A program made the position numbers and the translations under genes. The notes under the pieces are model-generated. The model was not told the origin of the DNA. It saw only the letters and a list, made by a program, of their open reading frames with translations, and did not search any database. A stretch of 30,357 bases of DNA from a virus, in the IMG/VR virus record IMGVR_UViG_3300001533_000214, positions 1 through 30,357 of that record, one strand, 5' to 3'. Positions 29,296-30,357 of the stretch are shown here, piece after piece (position 1 is the first letter of the stretch; every line of letters begins with the position of its first letter).

Positions 29296-30357
29296 TTAAA
29301 ATAATGTGGTTTGAGATTTTAACGATACAACAGATTTTAAATTAGCTTTAGCTAAATCATAATAACTTTCTTTTAATTCAAAACCTATACCTTTTCTATT
29401 CATTTTTACAGCCTGATACACTTCGCTGCCAATACCCATAAATGGAGTAAAAACAGTATCGCCTTTATTTGAATATAAATGAATTAATCTTTCAATAGTA
29501 TCTAATTGTAATGGGCAAATATGCTTTTCATCATTTTCTTCTCTACCATTTCTGTATCCTTGTAACGTATTTCCATAATTAATATCCATCCATACTGGAG
29601 AAGCGTATTTTTGCCATAAATCAACGCTTAACTCAGTATTTTTTACAGGATTACTTCTATCCCCATCCTTTCTAAAAATCATAACATAATCAGGAATGCC
29701 TACCCTAGACATTGTAGAATCTTTTTTTATTTGCTTATGTAATAATCCCAATGCTTTAGTTCTTTGCATTTCTACGACTGGATCCTTCCAAATAGTAATT
29801 CTACTTGCGTAAATAAACCCTACTTGTTCAAATGCTTTTAAAATCATTCCTGAAAAGTCTCTCAATCCAATATAGCCTTCTTTGCCTTTTTGAATAGGTA
29901 AATCCATACAATGCACACACACATTTCTACCTTGCATCATTACCCTATGTAGTTCTTTTATTAAAAAACTAAACTGAGTTAAAAATTCATTGTAATCTTT
30001 TGAATTACCCATATCCTCAATGTGATTTGAGTAAGTATATAATTCTGCAAAAGGTGGGCTAAAAACAGATAATCCTATACTTTCATCTGGTAAATCTTGT
30101 ATTAACTGAACTGAATCACCTCTTTTGATATTATACCATTCGTTATTTTCATGAGAAATATCAAATACTTTTGAACTCATTATACTTCCAGATAAATTTA
30201 AATTTACCGCTTTTGCCATTTCTTCCTGCATTAGTAAAAATTGTTTTTGTTTATAATCAATCGCTTGTTTAACATTACTCATCGTGTCTGTTGTAATCAA
30301 ATAAATGTTAACTTCATTTTTTTGACCAAATCTATAAGACCTTCTTATTGCCTGATA
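29296..30357 (-). CDS. SNF2-type helicase C-terminus fused to DNA methyltransferase (partial)
   Basis: The frame stays open to the window edge, so the 5' part is missing. The first residues visible are Q-A-I-R-R-S-Y-R-F-G-Q-K, an excellent SNF2/SF2 helicase motif VI, then V-N-I-Y-L-I-T-T-D as in helicase C-termini. After a helical linker follows an amino-methyltransferase: G-D-S-V-Q-L-I-Q-D-L-P-D-E-S near residues 80-93 of the visible 353, S-P-P-F (motif IV) and, at the C-terminal end, F-T-P-F-M-G-I-G-S (motif I). Order IV before I is the beta class. S-P-P-F is closest to N4-cytosine types but does not decide the base. A start at 30300 or 30282 would split a natural fusion. Upstream helicase motifs should lie beyond the edge. 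Confidence 0.85.
   Translation of the reverse strand, partial: YQAIRRSYRFGQKNEVNIYLITTDTMSNVKQAIDYKQKQFLLMQEEMAKAVNLNLSGSIMSSKVFDISHENNEWYNIKRGDSVQLIQDLPDESIGLSVFSPPFAELYTYSNHIEDMGNSKDYNEFLTQFSFLIKELHRVMMQGRNVCVHCMDLPIQKGKEGYIGLRDFSGMILKAFEQVGFIYASRITIWKDPVVEMQRTKALGLLHKQIKKDSTMSRVGIPDYVMIFRKDGDRSNPVKNTELSVDLWQKYASPVWMDINYGNTLQGYRNGREENDEKHICPLQLDTIERLIHLYSNKGDTVFTPFMGIGSEVYQAVKMNRKGIGFELKESYYDLAKANLKSVVSLKSQTTLF

Noticed and set aside
1-30357. CRISPR array, insertion sequence, integrase, repressor or diversity-generating retroelement
   Set aside because: I looked for regularly spaced repeats, transposase, recombinase and reverse transcriptase motifs and saw none. The repeats found are coding repeats or paralogue traces.

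Overview
The window is a stretch of a tailed double-stranded DNA phage, most probably a siphovirus of a Bacteroidota host. The virion genes are HK97-like: P27-type small terminase, Terminase_1 large subunit, portal, S78-type protease, HK97-fold capsid protein. They are followed by a long-tail module of gp10-like protein, DUF3168 tail terminator, tail tube, frameshifted tail chaperones and tape measure. The host guess is inference. It rests on A/T-rich coding, almost no Shine-Dalgarno sequences before start codons, one TAnnTTTG promoter-like box, and small-protein families that I know from Bacteroidota phages. No integrase or repressor is visible, so lifestyle cannot be decided.

Layout. From 74 to 19843 all genes lie on the plus strand: packaging (74-2662), head (2714-5804), neck with inserted adhesin-type genes (5859-9290), tail completion and tube (9334-10970), chaperones (10988-11634), tape measure (11635-13698), tail tip and fibre (13698-18384), lysis (18390-19843). 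From 19903 to the right edge all genes lie on the minus strand and converge on the late operon. A minus-strand terminator sits in the gap (about 19844-19869). The minus block holds a RuvC-like resolvase, membrane proteins, a GH73-like glucosaminidase, dCTP deaminase, a MazZ-like dNTP diphosphohydrolase, an unusual tRNA in a structured non-coding island, a RecT/exonuclease pair, and, cut by the window edge, a helicase-methyltransferase fusion.

How the genes work together. The plus block builds the virion and lyses the host, and most junctions are TAATG or ATGA overlaps that imply coupled translation. The minus block looks like an early/middle region: nucleotide-pool enzymes, recombination proteins, DNA methylation and many small proteins of unknown role, several in duplicated families.

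Most noteworthy: (1) a neck (head-closure) protein fused to an Ala/Thr/Ser repeat stalk and a glycine-rich adhesin domain; (2) an exact A AAA AAC programmed -1 frameshift site in the tail chaperone gene; (3) a tail tube gene whose frame is broken and which lacks about a dozen family-typical codons; (4) a tRNA with a very long variable arm and an apparent CGC anticodon; (5) strong hairpins just upstream of several late genes, one of which encloses the portal start codon; (6) the SNF2-helicase/methyltransferase fusion at the right edge.
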